Positions 24,159 through 33,841 of a DNA stretch of 35,198 nucleotides are shown here, piece after piece. Position 1 is the stretch's first letter, and every line of letters starts with the position of its first letter. The notes below the pieces were generated by a model that saw nothing but the letters and a program-made list of their open reading frames with translations, was not told the origin of the DNA and ran no database searches. The position numbers and the translations under genes were made by a program. The DNA is from Hyphomicrobiaceae bacterium. Its GTDB lineage: Bacteria; Pseudomonadota; Alphaproteobacteria; Rhizobiales; Xanthobacteraceae. The stretch lies in the NCBI GenBank assembly GCA_947472885.1, contig CANJBX010000037.1, forward strand, positions 1-35,198, read 5' to 3'.

Positions 24159-24275
24159 GGGGTGTCCTCAGGCGGCGCCGGGCATGGGCCGCGAATGAAG
24201 TGAGGTCTTATGGGGCGAACCGGCAGCGGGCAACCCCCCATCGGGGATGACGTTAATTCCTAATATTCCGGTGAC

Positions 24276-25994
24276 TTAGCCCCGGTCGGCGCGGAAGATC
24301 GCCAGTGAAACCCGCCGTCCCGAGCCAAGGCTGTAGCCATCGACACGCCGGGCGCTGGAGTAGCGCAGCCCGATGGCCTCGGCACGCTGCACGAAGGCCC
24401 GCTCCTGTCCGCGCTCGACCACCGCAAAGCGGCAGCCCCCTGCCAGCAGGAAATCCGCAGCGCCAATGGCGTCACTTTGATGCGTGGCAGTCCCCGCAAG
24501 GAAGACGAGGCCCGGCTCGTGGTAGCCGGCGGTGACGAGCGACGGCACGCAATCGACGCCGCGCAGATAGCGCGCGACCTGCGCGCCCGGAAACAGCTGC
24601 GGCAACCGCGGAATAGTCGCGCCGAAGGTCGCGATGGAAAGAAAAACCGCCGCCGCCGCACCGCGCAGCAGCGCGTGTTCGGCACCGTCCTGCCCGTAAA
24701 GCCACCAGGCGCGGAACGCGAAAATGATCGCCAGCGCCGCGAACGGCCACGCTAGGAAGCCAAGTTGCTGCCCAACGATCACGTTGGCCGTAATGATCAC
24801 GGCCGTGATCGTCGTGGTAATGAGCAGCCACCATACCGTGCCGCGCGTCAGCCACAGTCGCGACGACAGGCCATGATGGTCGATAACCCCGGCAATCAGG
24901 ATCGCGATGGCCGGATACAGCGGCAGCACGTAGTGCGGCAGCTTGGTCGCGACGATTTCGAAGACGATCCAGGCCGGAACGATCCACGCGAGCAGGAACT
25001 TTGCGCCCGGCTCGCGGCGCACCGCCCAGATCGCAGGTATCGCCAGTCCGGCAAGAATGGCGCCGGGAAAGAACGTCACCCAGAACAGTACCAAATAATA
25101 GCCCGGCGGCATGCCATGGCTTTCCTGGCCGGTGCCAACTTTCGCCAGCATATCGTCGCCGACCGATTGCGAGAAAAAAGTCATGCCACTGCGCATGATG
25201 ATCGCGATGAACCACGGCAGAACCAGCAGAATAAGCCACGCGATACCCGGCAACGGCTTGAGCCGCAGCAGGTAGCGCGGCGCAGAACGGTCAACAATGG
25301 CGAGCGTTGCGATGGCGAGCCCGACAAACATCAGGATCAGCGGCCCCTTGATGAGCGCGCCGACCGCGAGCGCAGTCCAGAACACGGCGGGCAACAACCA
25401 CGGATGGCTTGCGGTGCGCGTGATGCCCTGCTCGGCCAGATACGCCCGGCCAAGCGCACCCATGGCGGCCACGCAGGTTGCCAACAGCGCGGCATCGGTC
25501 TTGGCGAGCCGCGCCTCGACGCCAAGCAGAAAACACGACGCCATCATGATGCCGGCCAGCAGCGCGGCGCGGCGCGACACAAACCCGAGCGCGGCCCAAT
25601 AGGTCAGCAGCACTGCGCCGATGGCACCCAGCAGCGACGGAATACGGTAGGCGCCGATGGAAACCGTTGCGCGGCGCACGCCGACCGCGTTGGCGGCATT
25701 CACCACCACCGACTGCAGCCAGTAAATCCCGACCGGCTTCTTGTAGCGGCTCTCTTCCTGAAAGCGAATATCGACATAGTCGCCGCTCTCGATCATCTGC
25801 TTGGTCGCCTGCGCGAAACGCGCTTCGTCGCGGTCAACCGGCGGGATCTGGAAAAAGCCCGGAATAAAGGCAAGCAGCGACAGCGCGATCAGGAATGCCG
25901 CGGCGCGGGCGTGCGAACGGCCGACAAAGTCAGCCAGCCCCGCAAGGTTCAATCTGTAGGTTGTTCCCGGCCCGGAGCCGATCGTCGCCGCCAT
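24276..25994 (-). CDS. GT39/ArnT-like integral membrane glycosyltransferase
   Basis: A 572-residue protein with about twelve hydrophobic helices. The first extracytoplasmic loop has PPVDRDEARFAQAT (Asp54, Asp56, Glu57), the catalytic acidic site of the PMT/ArnT family, then SRYKKPVGIYWLQ with the Lys-Lys-Pro typical of lipid A aminoarabinose and related transferases. Such enzymes move a sugar from a polyprenyl-phosphate donor to lipid A or another envelope acceptor on the periplasmic face. A soluble C-terminal domain follows the helices (after about residue 470). Together with the GT2 and LABN genes 118 bases downstream it could alter LPS charge and resistance to cationic peptides; the actual sugar and acceptor are not readable from sequence. 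Confidence 0.88.
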   Translation of the reverse strand: MAATIGSGPGTTYRLNLAGLADFVGRSHARAAAFLIALSLLAFIPGFFQIPPVDRDEARFAQATKQMIESGDYVDIRFQEESRYKKPVGIYWLQSVVVNAANAVGVRRATVSIGAYRIPSLLGAIGAVLLTYWAALGFVSRRAALLAGIMMASCFLLGVEARLAKTDAALLATCVAAMGALGRAYLAEQGITRTASHPWLLPAVFWTALAVGALIKGPLILMFVGLAIATLAIVDRSAPRYLLRLKPLPGIAWLILLVLPWFIAIIMRSGMTFFSQSVGDDMLAKVGTGQESHGMPPGYYLVLFWVTFFPGAILAGLAIPAIWAVRREPGAKFLLAWIVPAWIVFEIVATKLPHYVLPLYPAIAILIAGVIDHHGLSSRLWLTRGTVWWLLITTTITAVIITANVIVGQQLGFLAWPFAALAIIFAFRAWWLYGQDGAEHALLRGAAAAVFLSIATFGATIPRLPQLFPGAQVARYLRGVDCVPSLVTAGYHEPGLVFLAGTATHQSDAIGAADFLLAGGCRFAVVERGQERAFVQRAEAIGLRYSSARRVDGYSLGSGRRVSLAIFRADRG

Positions 25995-26080
25995 TGCGAA
26001 TCCAGATGCGCTTGCTCACCCAAGTACGCACGGACAATAGAGAAAATCGCCTGCGCCGCAACCTCGCGGGATGTCGCAAT

Positions 26081-28195
26081 CTACTGCACACGCACCACGA
26101 CGCTGTCGGCCATGCCGCGCGCATCCATCACCGTCAGCCGCACAAAACCCGGCCCGTCGGGCGCATAAAACAGCGTGCGCTTGTCATTCGCAGTTGGAAG
26201 TGGCGCACCGTTGACAAGCAACGTCAGCGGCTGCGTTCCGCCGGCAATTTTCAGCGCCATCGGATCGAATTTTCCGTTGGCCGACGCCAGTTCAAGCCTT
26301 GCGCCGTTCGGCGGGAACATGATGCGCAGCGGCCGTTCGGTTTCGCTCGGCAGGCCGTTTGGCCTAAACCGCTGCAGCGGCAGCGGCAATTTGGCGGTAG
26401 CTGCGAAAATCACGTTCTTCGGCGCCTGAGGAAGTGGCGCCAAGGTCTTGCCCAGGCGCGAAAAAGCCTCGAACAGAATAGGCGCCGCAGCGGTCCTGCC
26501 GACCATGCCGGGCACCGGCGCGCCATCGGCACGGCCGACCCAGACGCCAACCGTGCGTTTGCCGTCGAAACCGACCGCCCAGGCGTCGCGGTAGCCGTAA
26601 CTCGTGCCGGTCTTGAAGGCGATGCGGCCGGCGGCGGCGTTTTCCGGCGGCGGCGTGCCCAGCAGCGCATTGGCGACGTACCACGCCGCGACCGGCTCCA
26701 TCAGCCTGCGTTCGCTATCTGCTGGCGATGCCGCGCCCTGCTCGCGCAGCGCAACCGTTGTTCCGAGCCGCGCAAGGCCGGAATAGAGCCGGACAAGGTC
26801 ATGCAGTCTTACGCCGACGCCGCCCAGCCCCATCGCAAGACCGGCTACCTCGCCCTTGGGTAAAACCAGCGCGCCACCCGCCTGCGCCATGCGCGCGGTC
26901 AGCCGGCTCGCCCCGACCTTGTCGAGTACGACAACCGCCGGAACATTGAGCGAGAGTTGCAGCGCCTTGCGGATCGTCACCGTACCCTGAAACGTCAGGT
27001 CGAAATTTTCCGGCGCGTAGCCGCCGTAGCGCACCGGCCGGTCATCGACCAGGGTTTCGGGATGGATGAAACCATCCTCGAATCCGATGCCATAAATGAA
27101 AGGCTTGAGCGTCGAGCCGGGCGAACGCAGCGCCTGCGTCATGTCCACCTGCCCCGCGCGGCGCTTGTCGAAATAATCGGACGACGCGACCTTCGCCAGC
27201 ACTTCGCCGGTGCCGTGGTCGATGGCGAGAACCGCGATGGAAATATCCGGCCCCATGGCACGCGCGCGCTCACGCGCCATTTCCTCAAGGCTCTTTTGCC
27301 ATACGGCGTCGATGGTCAGGCGGTAGCTCGACCTGCTTTCTCCCTTACCCTTATCCGCGGCGACCGCCGCCTCCGCCGCATGCGGCGCCAGCATCGGCAT
27401 CGGCACGCGTGCCGGCGGCACGACTTCATATTTGGCGCGCTCCAGATCGCTCGCCTGCAACACCCCTGCCGCGGCCGCACGATCCAGCACGCGGTCACGC
27501 GCCGCACGCGCGGCGGTAACCGAGCGATCCGGCCGGCGTGCTTCCGGCGATTGCGGCAGCGCGACCAGCAGCGCCGCCTCGCCGAGCGTCAACCGCCGCG
27601 GCTCCTTGCCGAAATACGCAAGCGAGGCCGCGCGCACGCCCTCCAGGTTGCCGCCATAGGGCGCGAGGCTGAGATAGAGGTTGAGGATTTCATCCTTGCC
27701 GAGCGTGCGCTCGATTTCGATGGCGCGCACGATCTGCCGCAGCTTGGCGGCCACGCTGCGTTCGCCGCGAGGCTCCAGCAGGCGCGCGACCTGCATGGTC
27801 AGGGTCGAGCCGCCAGAGACGATACGCCGTTCGCTCAGAAACTGCCGCACCGCGCGCCCAACCGCGAAAGGATCGACGCCGTTGTGATCGCGAAACCGCT
27901 TGTCCTCGTAGGCGATCAGCATGTCGAGGTAGCGCCGGTCGACCTCGTCCGTGCGCGCCGGCAACCGCCAGCGTCCGTCGGCCGTTGCGAACGGTCGCAG
28001 CAGGCGGCCTTCGCGATCCACGACCGTGGCCGAGAACGCGAGCTTCTCACCGAGCGGTGCGGGACCAAGCGACCACACCCACGCCCCGAAAGCCCCGCCT
28101 GTCACAACAGCTAACCCACCGACAACCAAAGCCACGCGCCGCGCATTCCTGCGCAGCGCGCTGACTGGCTTCGGTGCTGGCGACGACTGGCTCAT
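26081..28195 (-). CDS. pbpC: Penicillin-binding protein 1C
   Basis: A 704-residue bifunctional peptidoglycan synthase. Order: a short cytoplasmic basic start; one membrane anchor (about 20-42); a GT51 transglycosylase domain with the catalytic AYEDKRF (Glu97) and GGSTLTMQ; a transpeptidase domain with Ser361-x-x-Lys364 (SPGSTLKPF), Ser415-Leu-Asn417 and Lys528-Thr-Gly530; and a C-terminal BiPBP_C-type beta domain (about 600-704). All catalytic residues are present. Its ATG overlaps the stop of the alpha-2-macroglobulin gene by four bases. This pairing is widespread, and the macroglobulin is thought to trap proteases that break in while PBP1C mends the wall. Confidence 0.95.
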   Translation of the reverse strand: MSQSSPAPKPVSALRRNARRVALVVGGLAVVTGGAFGAWVWSLGPAPLGEKLAFSATVVDREGRLLRPFATADGRWRLPARTDEVDRRYLDMLIAYEDKRFRDHNGVDPFAVGRAVRQFLSERRIVSGGSTLTMQVARLLEPRGERSVAAKLRQIVRAIEIERTLGKDEILNLYLSLAPYGGNLEGVRAASLAYFGKEPRRLTLGEAALLVALPQSPEARRPDRSVTAARAARDRVLDRAAAAGVLQASDLERAKYEVVPPARVPMPMLAPHAAEAAVAADKGKGESRSSYRLTIDAVWQKSLEEMARERARAMGPDISIAVLAIDHGTGEVLAKVASSDYFDKRRAGQVDMTQALRSPGSTLKPFIYGIGFEDGFIHPETLVDDRPVRYGGYAPENFDLTFQGTVTIRKALQLSLNVPAVVVLDKVGASRLTARMAQAGGALVLPKGEVAGLAMGLGGVGVRLHDLVRLYSGLARLGTTVALREQGAASPADSERRLMEPVAAWYVANALLGTPPPENAAAGRIAFKTGTSYGYRDAWAVGFDGKRTVGVWVGRADGAPVPGMVGRTAAAPILFEAFSRLGKTLAPLPQAPKNVIFAATAKLPLPLQRFRPNGLPSETERPLRIMFPPNGARLELASANGKFDPMALKIAGGTQPLTLLVNGAPLPTANDKRTLFYAPDGPGFVRLTVMDARGMADSVVVRVQ

Positions 28196-31100
28196 TTTGC
28201 CGATGTCACCTCAACGCTGCCGGTGCCGGTGCGGCCATAGCGGTCGGGACGGTACATGTCCTCCACATAGGCTTGCGGCAGCACGTATTTGCCGGGCGAC
28301 ACCGCGCGCACGACATAGGCCGCCGTGAACACCGCGGCGTCCTTGCTGGTCCGGTCGAACGCCGCGCCGAAATGATCGTCACGAAATTCGGCATGGACCG
28401 GCGGCGCACCGTCGGCGATCCAGTCGAGAGTCGAAGTCTCGCCCGACGACACCAGTTTCGGATTGTCGATCTCGAACCCCGCGGGGAGATAATCGGCGAC
28501 GATCAGGCGGCCGAACTGCGGCGCAGGCTCGGTGATCTTCAGCACCACCACCATGCGGGTATTCTGCTTGACCTTGGTTGCATCGACCTTCACGCCATCG
28601 AGCGTGAAGTAGTTGCGCTCGATCTTGAAGCCGCGTTCGGCGGCGGGTTCCGGCGTGACCGGCGCGCCGGAGACGGACACCACCGCCTGCAGCGTGGCCT
28701 CGCCGGTGTTCTCGATCCTGACGCCGGCACCCGGCACTTCCGCCGCGCGGAACGTCCGGTAGAGCGCGGCCTGACGCGCCTCACCCGCAACCCGCAGCGA
28801 GACACGCGCTTCCTTGCCGAGCGCACGCGCCGCCATCACCATCCACGCATTCTCCTGCGTGGAGGTATAGACGGCGGAAGCCCGCGAGGTTTCGACGCGC
28901 TGCACGGCGTTCATGATGGTCGCCTGCGGCGCATTGCCTTCGGCGGCGAGCGTCACCAGCGCGGCGGAGTCACGCAGCACCGAACCATAGTCGATGCGGC
29001 CATACTCGTTGCGCGGCAACGGACCGATGGACGCAAGCGCGGCGGCGTAAGCCTTCTCCGCGCGACCACGATCACCCAGCATCCCGAGTGCGGCGGCGAT
29101 CTGTGCCTTGGCAATCGGCGTCTCGATGTCGTTAAGCTTGGTATCGACGAGATAACGCAGGTCGCCGACGGGCGCCACGCCATTGCGCGCCAGCACATAG
29201 AGCGAATAGGCAAGCTCCTTGCCGCCGTCCTTGTTCGGCTCCGCGGCATTGTTGACGTAGTTGCGCAGCCGGTCGAGCGCCTGCTTGAACGCCATGTCGG
29301 GGACAGCAAAACCCCGTTCCCGCGTGCGCGTCAGGAAGTCCGTGACATAGGCATCGAGCCAGGCGTCGTCGCCGCCGACCGACCACAGGCCGAACGAACC
29401 GTTCGAGCCTTGCCGCGCCAGCAATCGCTCTATGCCGTCCTTGATGCGCTGATCGACCGACGTATCGAGCGCGAGGTGCGACTCGGTCGAAAGTTCGTTG
29501 ACATAAAGAAGCGGCATCGCCCGCGACGTGATCTGTTCGGAACAGCCGAACGGATAACGGTCCAGCGCCTTGAGCAAGGTCGCGGCGTCGAGCGCGGTCG
29601 AAGGCCCGACCGAGAGCGCCACGCTGCCAGTACCCGCCACCAGATCCGCGAACAGGTCGTTCGAGATCGTCAGGCTTTCACCTTTGGCGATGGGCTTGAC
29701 GGTGCGGCGGGTCAGCGTCTGCGTCGCAGGCCTGGCAGCCAGCACGTAGTTGCGCTCCAGCGCGTAACTCTGTGGCCCGTCGATCCGAACCTTGATCGCG
29801 GCATTGCCCGCCGCGGTCGCGGTGAGCGGCAGCGAGACGGAGTTGCGCTGCTTGGCGCGCAGCGAGAGAAGGCGCGGCCCGCTTGCGCTGCTGATGGGTC
29901 CCGTCGCGGAAACCGTGACGCGATAATCGCCCGCCTGCCCTTCGACGTTATCGACTTCGAGCTGAATCGATGAGGTATCGCCGGTGAGCAGGAAGCGCGG
30001 CAGGGTCGCGGTCAACACGACCGGATCGCGGATCGTCACGTCGCCATTGGCACGGCCGACCTTGTCCTTCGACCACGCCACCGCCATCACGCGTGCGGTA
30101 CCGGCGAACTCCGGAATATCGAAGGCGATGTTCGCGGTGCCATCCGGCTTTACGGTGACAATGCCGGAGTAAAGCGCGAGCGGCGCCTGCGTCGGCGGAC
30201 TGCCCTGGACTTCGGTCGCCGCAACGTCGCCGCCGGAGCGGATCTGTCCGCGCGTGCCCTGCATACCGTCGATCAATTGACCATAAACATCGCGCAGGTC
30301 GGCGCTCAATGCGCGCTGGCCGAGATAATAGTCATCCGGCGCCGGCGGCTTGTAGCCGGTCAGATTGAGAATGCCGACATCGACGGCGGCGACGACGATG
30401 CGCGCCTCCTCGCCCGGCGTCAGCCCGCCGATCCTGACCGGAATGTTCAGCCCGGTGTTCGGACGCACCAGCGGCGGCAATTTCATATCGACGGTGAGCG
30501 TGCGCGCCTTGCGGTCGATGGAGAACCACTGCACGCCGATGGCGCGGCCCGGCATGCGCTGCGCGGCGGCATCGAGCGGACGGCGCACCGTGGCGACGAC
30601 ATAAGCGCCGTTGCCCCAGTCGTTGCCGACCGTCACCGGGATCCTGTTGACGCCAACCTTCACATCGGCGCGCAGGGTCGCCAGCAGCTTGTCGCCGACG
30701 ATGTTAATGGTCGCAAGGCCTGCGGTGCGCGCGGTGACGGACAGCGCCATCGCCTCACCCGCCCTGTATTCCGCCTTGTCGAGCGCGATCTCCAGCGCGT
30801 CCGGCGTATCGGCGCTCGCCTCGGCGTAATAGCCGGCGTCGAACTGCACGGACGTCATCGGGCCGCCCGGATCGGCGCTGGTGACTTCGAGGCGATAACG
30901 TCCCAGCGTCACCGGCACCGCGATGCGGCCCGGCGTGGCGGCGGCAAGGTTGAGCGTGCCGTCGGCAATGCGCTTGGTCGACTTGATCGCTTCGTAGTTC
31001 CACGAACCGTCGCGGCGATACCACTGGTAATTGCTTTCGACCTTGAGGAGTTCGTAGCGCATGCCGGTACGCGCCAGCGCCTTGCCGTCCGGCGCGACCG

Positions 31101-33414
31101 CGACCACATCGAACGTCGCCATCTCGCCTTCGCCGAGCGACTTGCCGGCGAACAGCGGCTTGACGCCGATCATGGTGGCGGCGAGCGCGACGGGCAGCGT
31201 CAGCTTGCGCTCGACGGCGCGGCCGCCGCTTTCCGCCATGCGGATGACGATTTGCGCTTCGAGCGGACGCGTGGTTTCCGGCAGTTTGTCGAGGGCGATC
31301 TGCAAGGTGGCCTTGCCCTGCGCATCGGTCGAAGGCAGGTCTTCGAGCGGCTGCTCGAGGCTGACGGTTTCCTCGTCCTCATCCGAGGTGCCGAACTGAT
31401 AGCCGGCAAAGCCCGGCCTTCCCTCGGCCGGCTTGATCTTCATTTCGCCTTCAAGGCTCAGTTCGGAGGCCGGCGCGCCATAGAGATAGCGGCCATCGAC
31501 CGTGACCGAGACCGGCGCGGTCTTGGAAATCGCACCCGCCGGGGTGGCGAGTTCAAACTCGATGCGATCTGCCACGTAATCTTCGACGAGGAACGACGTC
31601 TCGCCAATCGCCGGACGCTTGGGATCGGTGAAGGCCTTGACCTTCCAGGTGCCGGTCGAGGCCGTCGGTGAAATCGTGACGTCGAGGTTGCGCCCGCCGA
31701 CGCCCTGATCGGCGACGGTCACGCGGCGATACTCGACGCCATCGGGACGCTCCAGCACCAGCGTCAGCGGCACGCCGGTGGCGGCAATGCCCTTGCCGTC
31801 GCGCGCCAGCGCCGTGACGTGAACCGTCTCGCCGGTGCGGTAGACACCGCGCTCGGTATAGACGAAGGCATCGAGACCGGCAGGTGCAGCGCGGCCGGTG
31901 ACGCCGCGGTCGGAAAGATCGAACGCCGGCGACTTGAGGCTAAGGAAAGCGTAATCGCCCTTGGGATCGGTGGCGACGATCATCGCCGGCGACAGCCCGC
32001 CATCGCCACGCGCGAGGCCGGGATCGAACATCAGGTAGCCGTTGGAGTCGGTCTTTTTGGTGCCGAGGATTTCGTTGTTGCGCGCCAGCAGGCGCACCTC
32101 GATGTCGCCCTTGCCGGTCGCGCTCGCCAGCGAATGGACATAGACGTGCACGCCGTCGCCACCCGAATGCGCGGTCAGGCCGAGGTCCGAAACGATGAAC
32201 CACTGGGTCGCCAGTGAATAATAATCGTCGGGGCCAATGCCCGGCGGCTCCGCCGACATTACATAGACGCCGGGCGCGAGATCGCCGACCGCTTCGCTGA
32301 CCGGGAATGCGGTCGTCACGTCGGCATTGAGTTGCGGCTCGACGGCGAGATCGCCCTTCCACACCCTGGCGCCGCGCTCATCGGCGAGGCGGTCGAATTC
32401 AAACCGGCTGAGGTTGCGCTGGAAGTCCTCGCCGACCACGGTGTTGAGGAGATTGCGGTCGCCGATGCGCAGGATCTGGATCTTCACGCTGCTGGCGTTG
32501 ACGCTGACGACCGGAATGCCGCGCTGGCCGGTGCGCGGCAGCACATAGGCCTTGCCGGCAAAGCGCGCGAACGGCTTGCGGTCCCGCACATAGATATTGA
32601 AGTCCGCCGACTTCGGGAGCGTCTCCTTGACGACCGACGGCAGGCCGGGCCGCAAGGTCATGGCATAGCGTTCGCCGTGCCTGAGCCCCTCGACGCACAG
32701 CTGGCGGTCGTCGGTGGAAAGTGCGGGCTTGTCCTGGCCCGCGACGACGACGAAGGGCGAGAAATCCGCCCGGCGTCCGGGCAGGCTTTCGGAGAACTGG
32801 AAGCACACACGGGGCGAAGCGGAATCGGAGTCCACCGTGTAATCCAGCAGGCGGAAGCCACGGTCCTCGCGCATCTTCTCGTAATTGGCACGCAACTCTG
32901 CGACTTCCTTGAGTTCAAGCGACATCCGCAGCGTGTCGAGCGCGGGACGCCAGACCTTGCGGTCGGAGAACGTGCGGCTCAGCAACGCCAGCGCATCGGC
33001 CTCCTCGTCCTTATTGGTCGTGCGCTGGTAGCCGATGTAGGCCGCCGTGGCGGCGCGCTCGATCAGGCCGGCGCGCTCCTGTTCGTTGGGGGCGAAAATC
33101 TGCAACACCGTACGCGCCAGCCGCAGCCAGTTGGCGGCATCGTTCGGCGCGACGGTCGCGATCTGGCCCAGCAGCAGCATGCCGTTGCGGGCGTCGTTTT
33201 TCTGGAAGGCAGCATCCGCCTCGCGCTTGAGCGCGGCGGCGGGCTTGGCAACCGTGCCGGAGTCGGCCTTGATCTTGGCTTCAAGCCGGATCGCGCTGTC
33301 GGCGAGATCGTCGCGCTGGAATGGCTTGTCGGCGGCGGTGGCGGAAAACGACACAAGGGCGATCAACGCAGCGACGAACCCGGCGCCAAATTTGGCGCGC
33401 ACAGACGAAAGCAT
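28192..33414 (-). CDS. Bacterial alpha-2-macroglobulin, thioester-containing
   Basis: A 1740-residue periplasmic protease trap. A Sec signal (about 1-28, ending FSATAADKP) precedes a helical repeat-like region, the macroglobulin (MG) beta domains (from about 200), a bait-region stretch, and the thioester domain with FGCSEQIT: Cys1291 and Gln1294 form the internal thioester (CxEQ). The C-terminal domain is rich in beta strands. No lipobox cysteine is seen after the signal, whereas the E. coli homologue YfhM is a lipoprotein, so this one may be soluble in the periplasm. GGGAGG lies five bases before the ATG. It is coupled to pbpC. Length fits the family (about 1600-1750). Confidence 0.93.
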   Translation of the reverse strand: MLSSVRAKFGAGFVAALIALVSFSATAADKPFQRDDLADSAIRLEAKIKADSGTVAKPAAALKREADAAFQKNDARNGMLLLGQIATVAPNDAANWLRLARTVLQIFAPNEQERAGLIERAATAAYIGYQRTTNKDEEADALALLSRTFSDRKVWRPALDTLRMSLELKEVAELRANYEKMREDRGFRLLDYTVDSDSASPRVCFQFSESLPGRRADFSPFVVVAGQDKPALSTDDRQLCVEGLRHGERYAMTLRPGLPSVVKETLPKSADFNIYVRDRKPFARFAGKAYVLPRTGQRGIPVVSVNASSVKIQILRIGDRNLLNTVVGEDFQRNLSRFEFDRLADERGARVWKGDLAVEPQLNADVTTAFPVSEAVGDLAPGVYVMSAEPPGIGPDDYYSLATQWFIVSDLGLTAHSGGDGVHVYVHSLASATGKGDIEVRLLARNNEILGTKKTDSNGYLMFDPGLARGDGGLSPAMIVATDPKGDYAFLSLKSPAFDLSDRGVTGRAAPAGLDAFVYTERGVYRTGETVHVTALARDGKGIAATGVPLTLVLERPDGVEYRRVTVADQGVGGRNLDVTISPTASTGTWKVKAFTDPKRPAIGETSFLVEDYVADRIEFELATPAGAISKTAPVSVTVDGRYLYGAPASELSLEGEMKIKPAEGRPGFAGYQFGTSDEDEETVSLEQPLEDLPSTDAQGKATLQIALDKLPETTRPLEAQIVIRMAESGGRAVERKLTLPVALAATMIGVKPLFAGKSLGEGEMATFDVVAVAPDGKALARTGMRYELLKVESNYQWYRRDGSWNYEAIKSTKRIADGTLNLAAATPGRIAVPVTLGRYRLEVTSADPGGPMTSVQFDAGYYAEASADTPDALEIALDKAEYRAGEAMALSVTARTAGLATINIVGDKLLATLRADVKVGVNRIPVTVGNDWGNGAYVVATVRRPLDAAAQRMPGRAIGVQWFSIDRKARTLTVDMKLPPLVRPNTGLNIPVRIGGLTPGEEARIVVAAVDVGILNLTGYKPPAPDDYYLGQRALSADLRDVYGQLIDGMQGTRGQIRSGGDVAATEVQGSPPTQAPLALYSGIVTVKPDGTANIAFDIPEFAGTARVMAVAWSKDKVGRANGDVTIRDPVVLTATLPRFLLTGDTSSIQLEVDNVEGQAGDYRVTVSATGPISSASGPRLLSLRAKQRNSVSLPLTATAAGNAAIKVRIDGPQSYALERNYVLAARPATQTLTRRTVKPIAKGESLTISNDLFADLVAGTGSVALSVGPSTALDAATLLKALDRYPFGCSEQITSRAMPLLYVNELSTESHLALDTSVDQRIKDGIERLLARQGSNGSFGLWSVGGDDAWLDAYVTDFLTRTRERGFAVPDMAFKQALDRLRNYVNNAAEPNKDGGKELAYSLYVLARNGVAPVGDLRYLVDTKLNDIETPIAKAQIAAALGMLGDRGRAEKAYAAALASIGPLPRNEYGRIDYGSVLRDSAALVTLAAEGNAPQATIMNAVQRVETSRASAVYTSTQENAWMVMAARALGKEARVSLRVAGEARQAALYRTFRAAEVPGAGVRIENTGEATLQAVVSVSGAPVTPEPAAERGFKIERNYFTLDGVKVDATKVKQNTRMVVVLKITEPAPQFGRLIVADYLPAGFEIDNPKLVSSGETSTLDWIADGAPPVHAEFRDDHFGAAFDRTSKDAAVFTAAYVVRAVSPGKYVLPQAYVEDMYRPDRYGRTGTGSVEVTSAK

Positions 33415-33674
33415 GGTGACCTCCCGTGACCCCCGAACCGGGGCTCTTCAACCGCGACTATCACTGCACCGCTGAATCGTGTCGAGGGTTTGACGGAAAA
33501 TGCACGGGTTCGGGGATTTTTGATCCCGGCCCGGAAAGCCGGTGTTAGGCCGATTTTAGGGGGTACTGCCCAGAATGGCGGGGCGCGGGTGGCTGCGCGC
33601 GGCACCCGCTCCGTTGCAAAACCACCCTATCCCCGCGCCGCGCTTGCGGCTAAACGGGAGCGCGCGTGGACCGG

Positions 33675-33751
33675 GACCCCGTAGCTCAGCTGGATAGAGC
33701 AACGGTTTTCTAAACCGTCGGTCGCAGGTTCGAGTCCTGCCGGGGTCGCCA
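33675..33751 (+). tRNA. tRNA-Arg (anticodon TCT)
   Basis: A complete 77-base tRNA. The acceptor stem GACCCCG pairs with CGGGGTC; the D arm is AGCTCAGCTGGATAGAGC; the anticodon arm is ACGGT - TTTCTAA - ACCGT with anticodon TCT, which reads the rare codon AGA (and AGG by wobble); the T arm holds GGTTCGAGTCC. Discriminator G and an encoded CCA end it at 33751. The 260 bases upstream (33415-33674) have no gene and only small hairpins. Confidence 0.97.
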
Positions 33752-33754
33752 CGC

Positions 33755-33775
33755 CTTGATTATCAAGCTCTTTTT
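33755..33775 (+). terminator. Weak terminator after tRNA-Arg
   Basis: CTTGA-TTA-TCAAG (33755-33767) is a short five-base-pair hairpin followed by CTC and TTTTT (33771-33775). It sits four bases after the tRNA 3' end and fits the role of a tRNA terminator, though the stem is AT-rich and short. Confidence 0.45.
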
Positions 33776-33841
33776 CGTCGCGCTGAATGCGTGGATTTGG
33801 CAAACTGGTTTTGAGATTGCCAATAAATGTTCCCGAAATAG

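Noticed and set aside
28174-29973. 599-codon plus-strand frame opposite the alpha-2-macroglobulin gene (also long frames at 24765-26168, 26957-28114, 30277-31671 and 5979-7313)
   Set aside because: All are mirror images of well-supported genes, rich in Arg, His and Asp-Arg repeats, without motifs or ribosome binding sites.
33505-33530. GGGAT-TTTTG-ATCCC as terminator or att site before the tRNA
   Set aside because: The stem is only five base pairs, it has no T-run and no repeat of the tRNA 3' end was found in the window.
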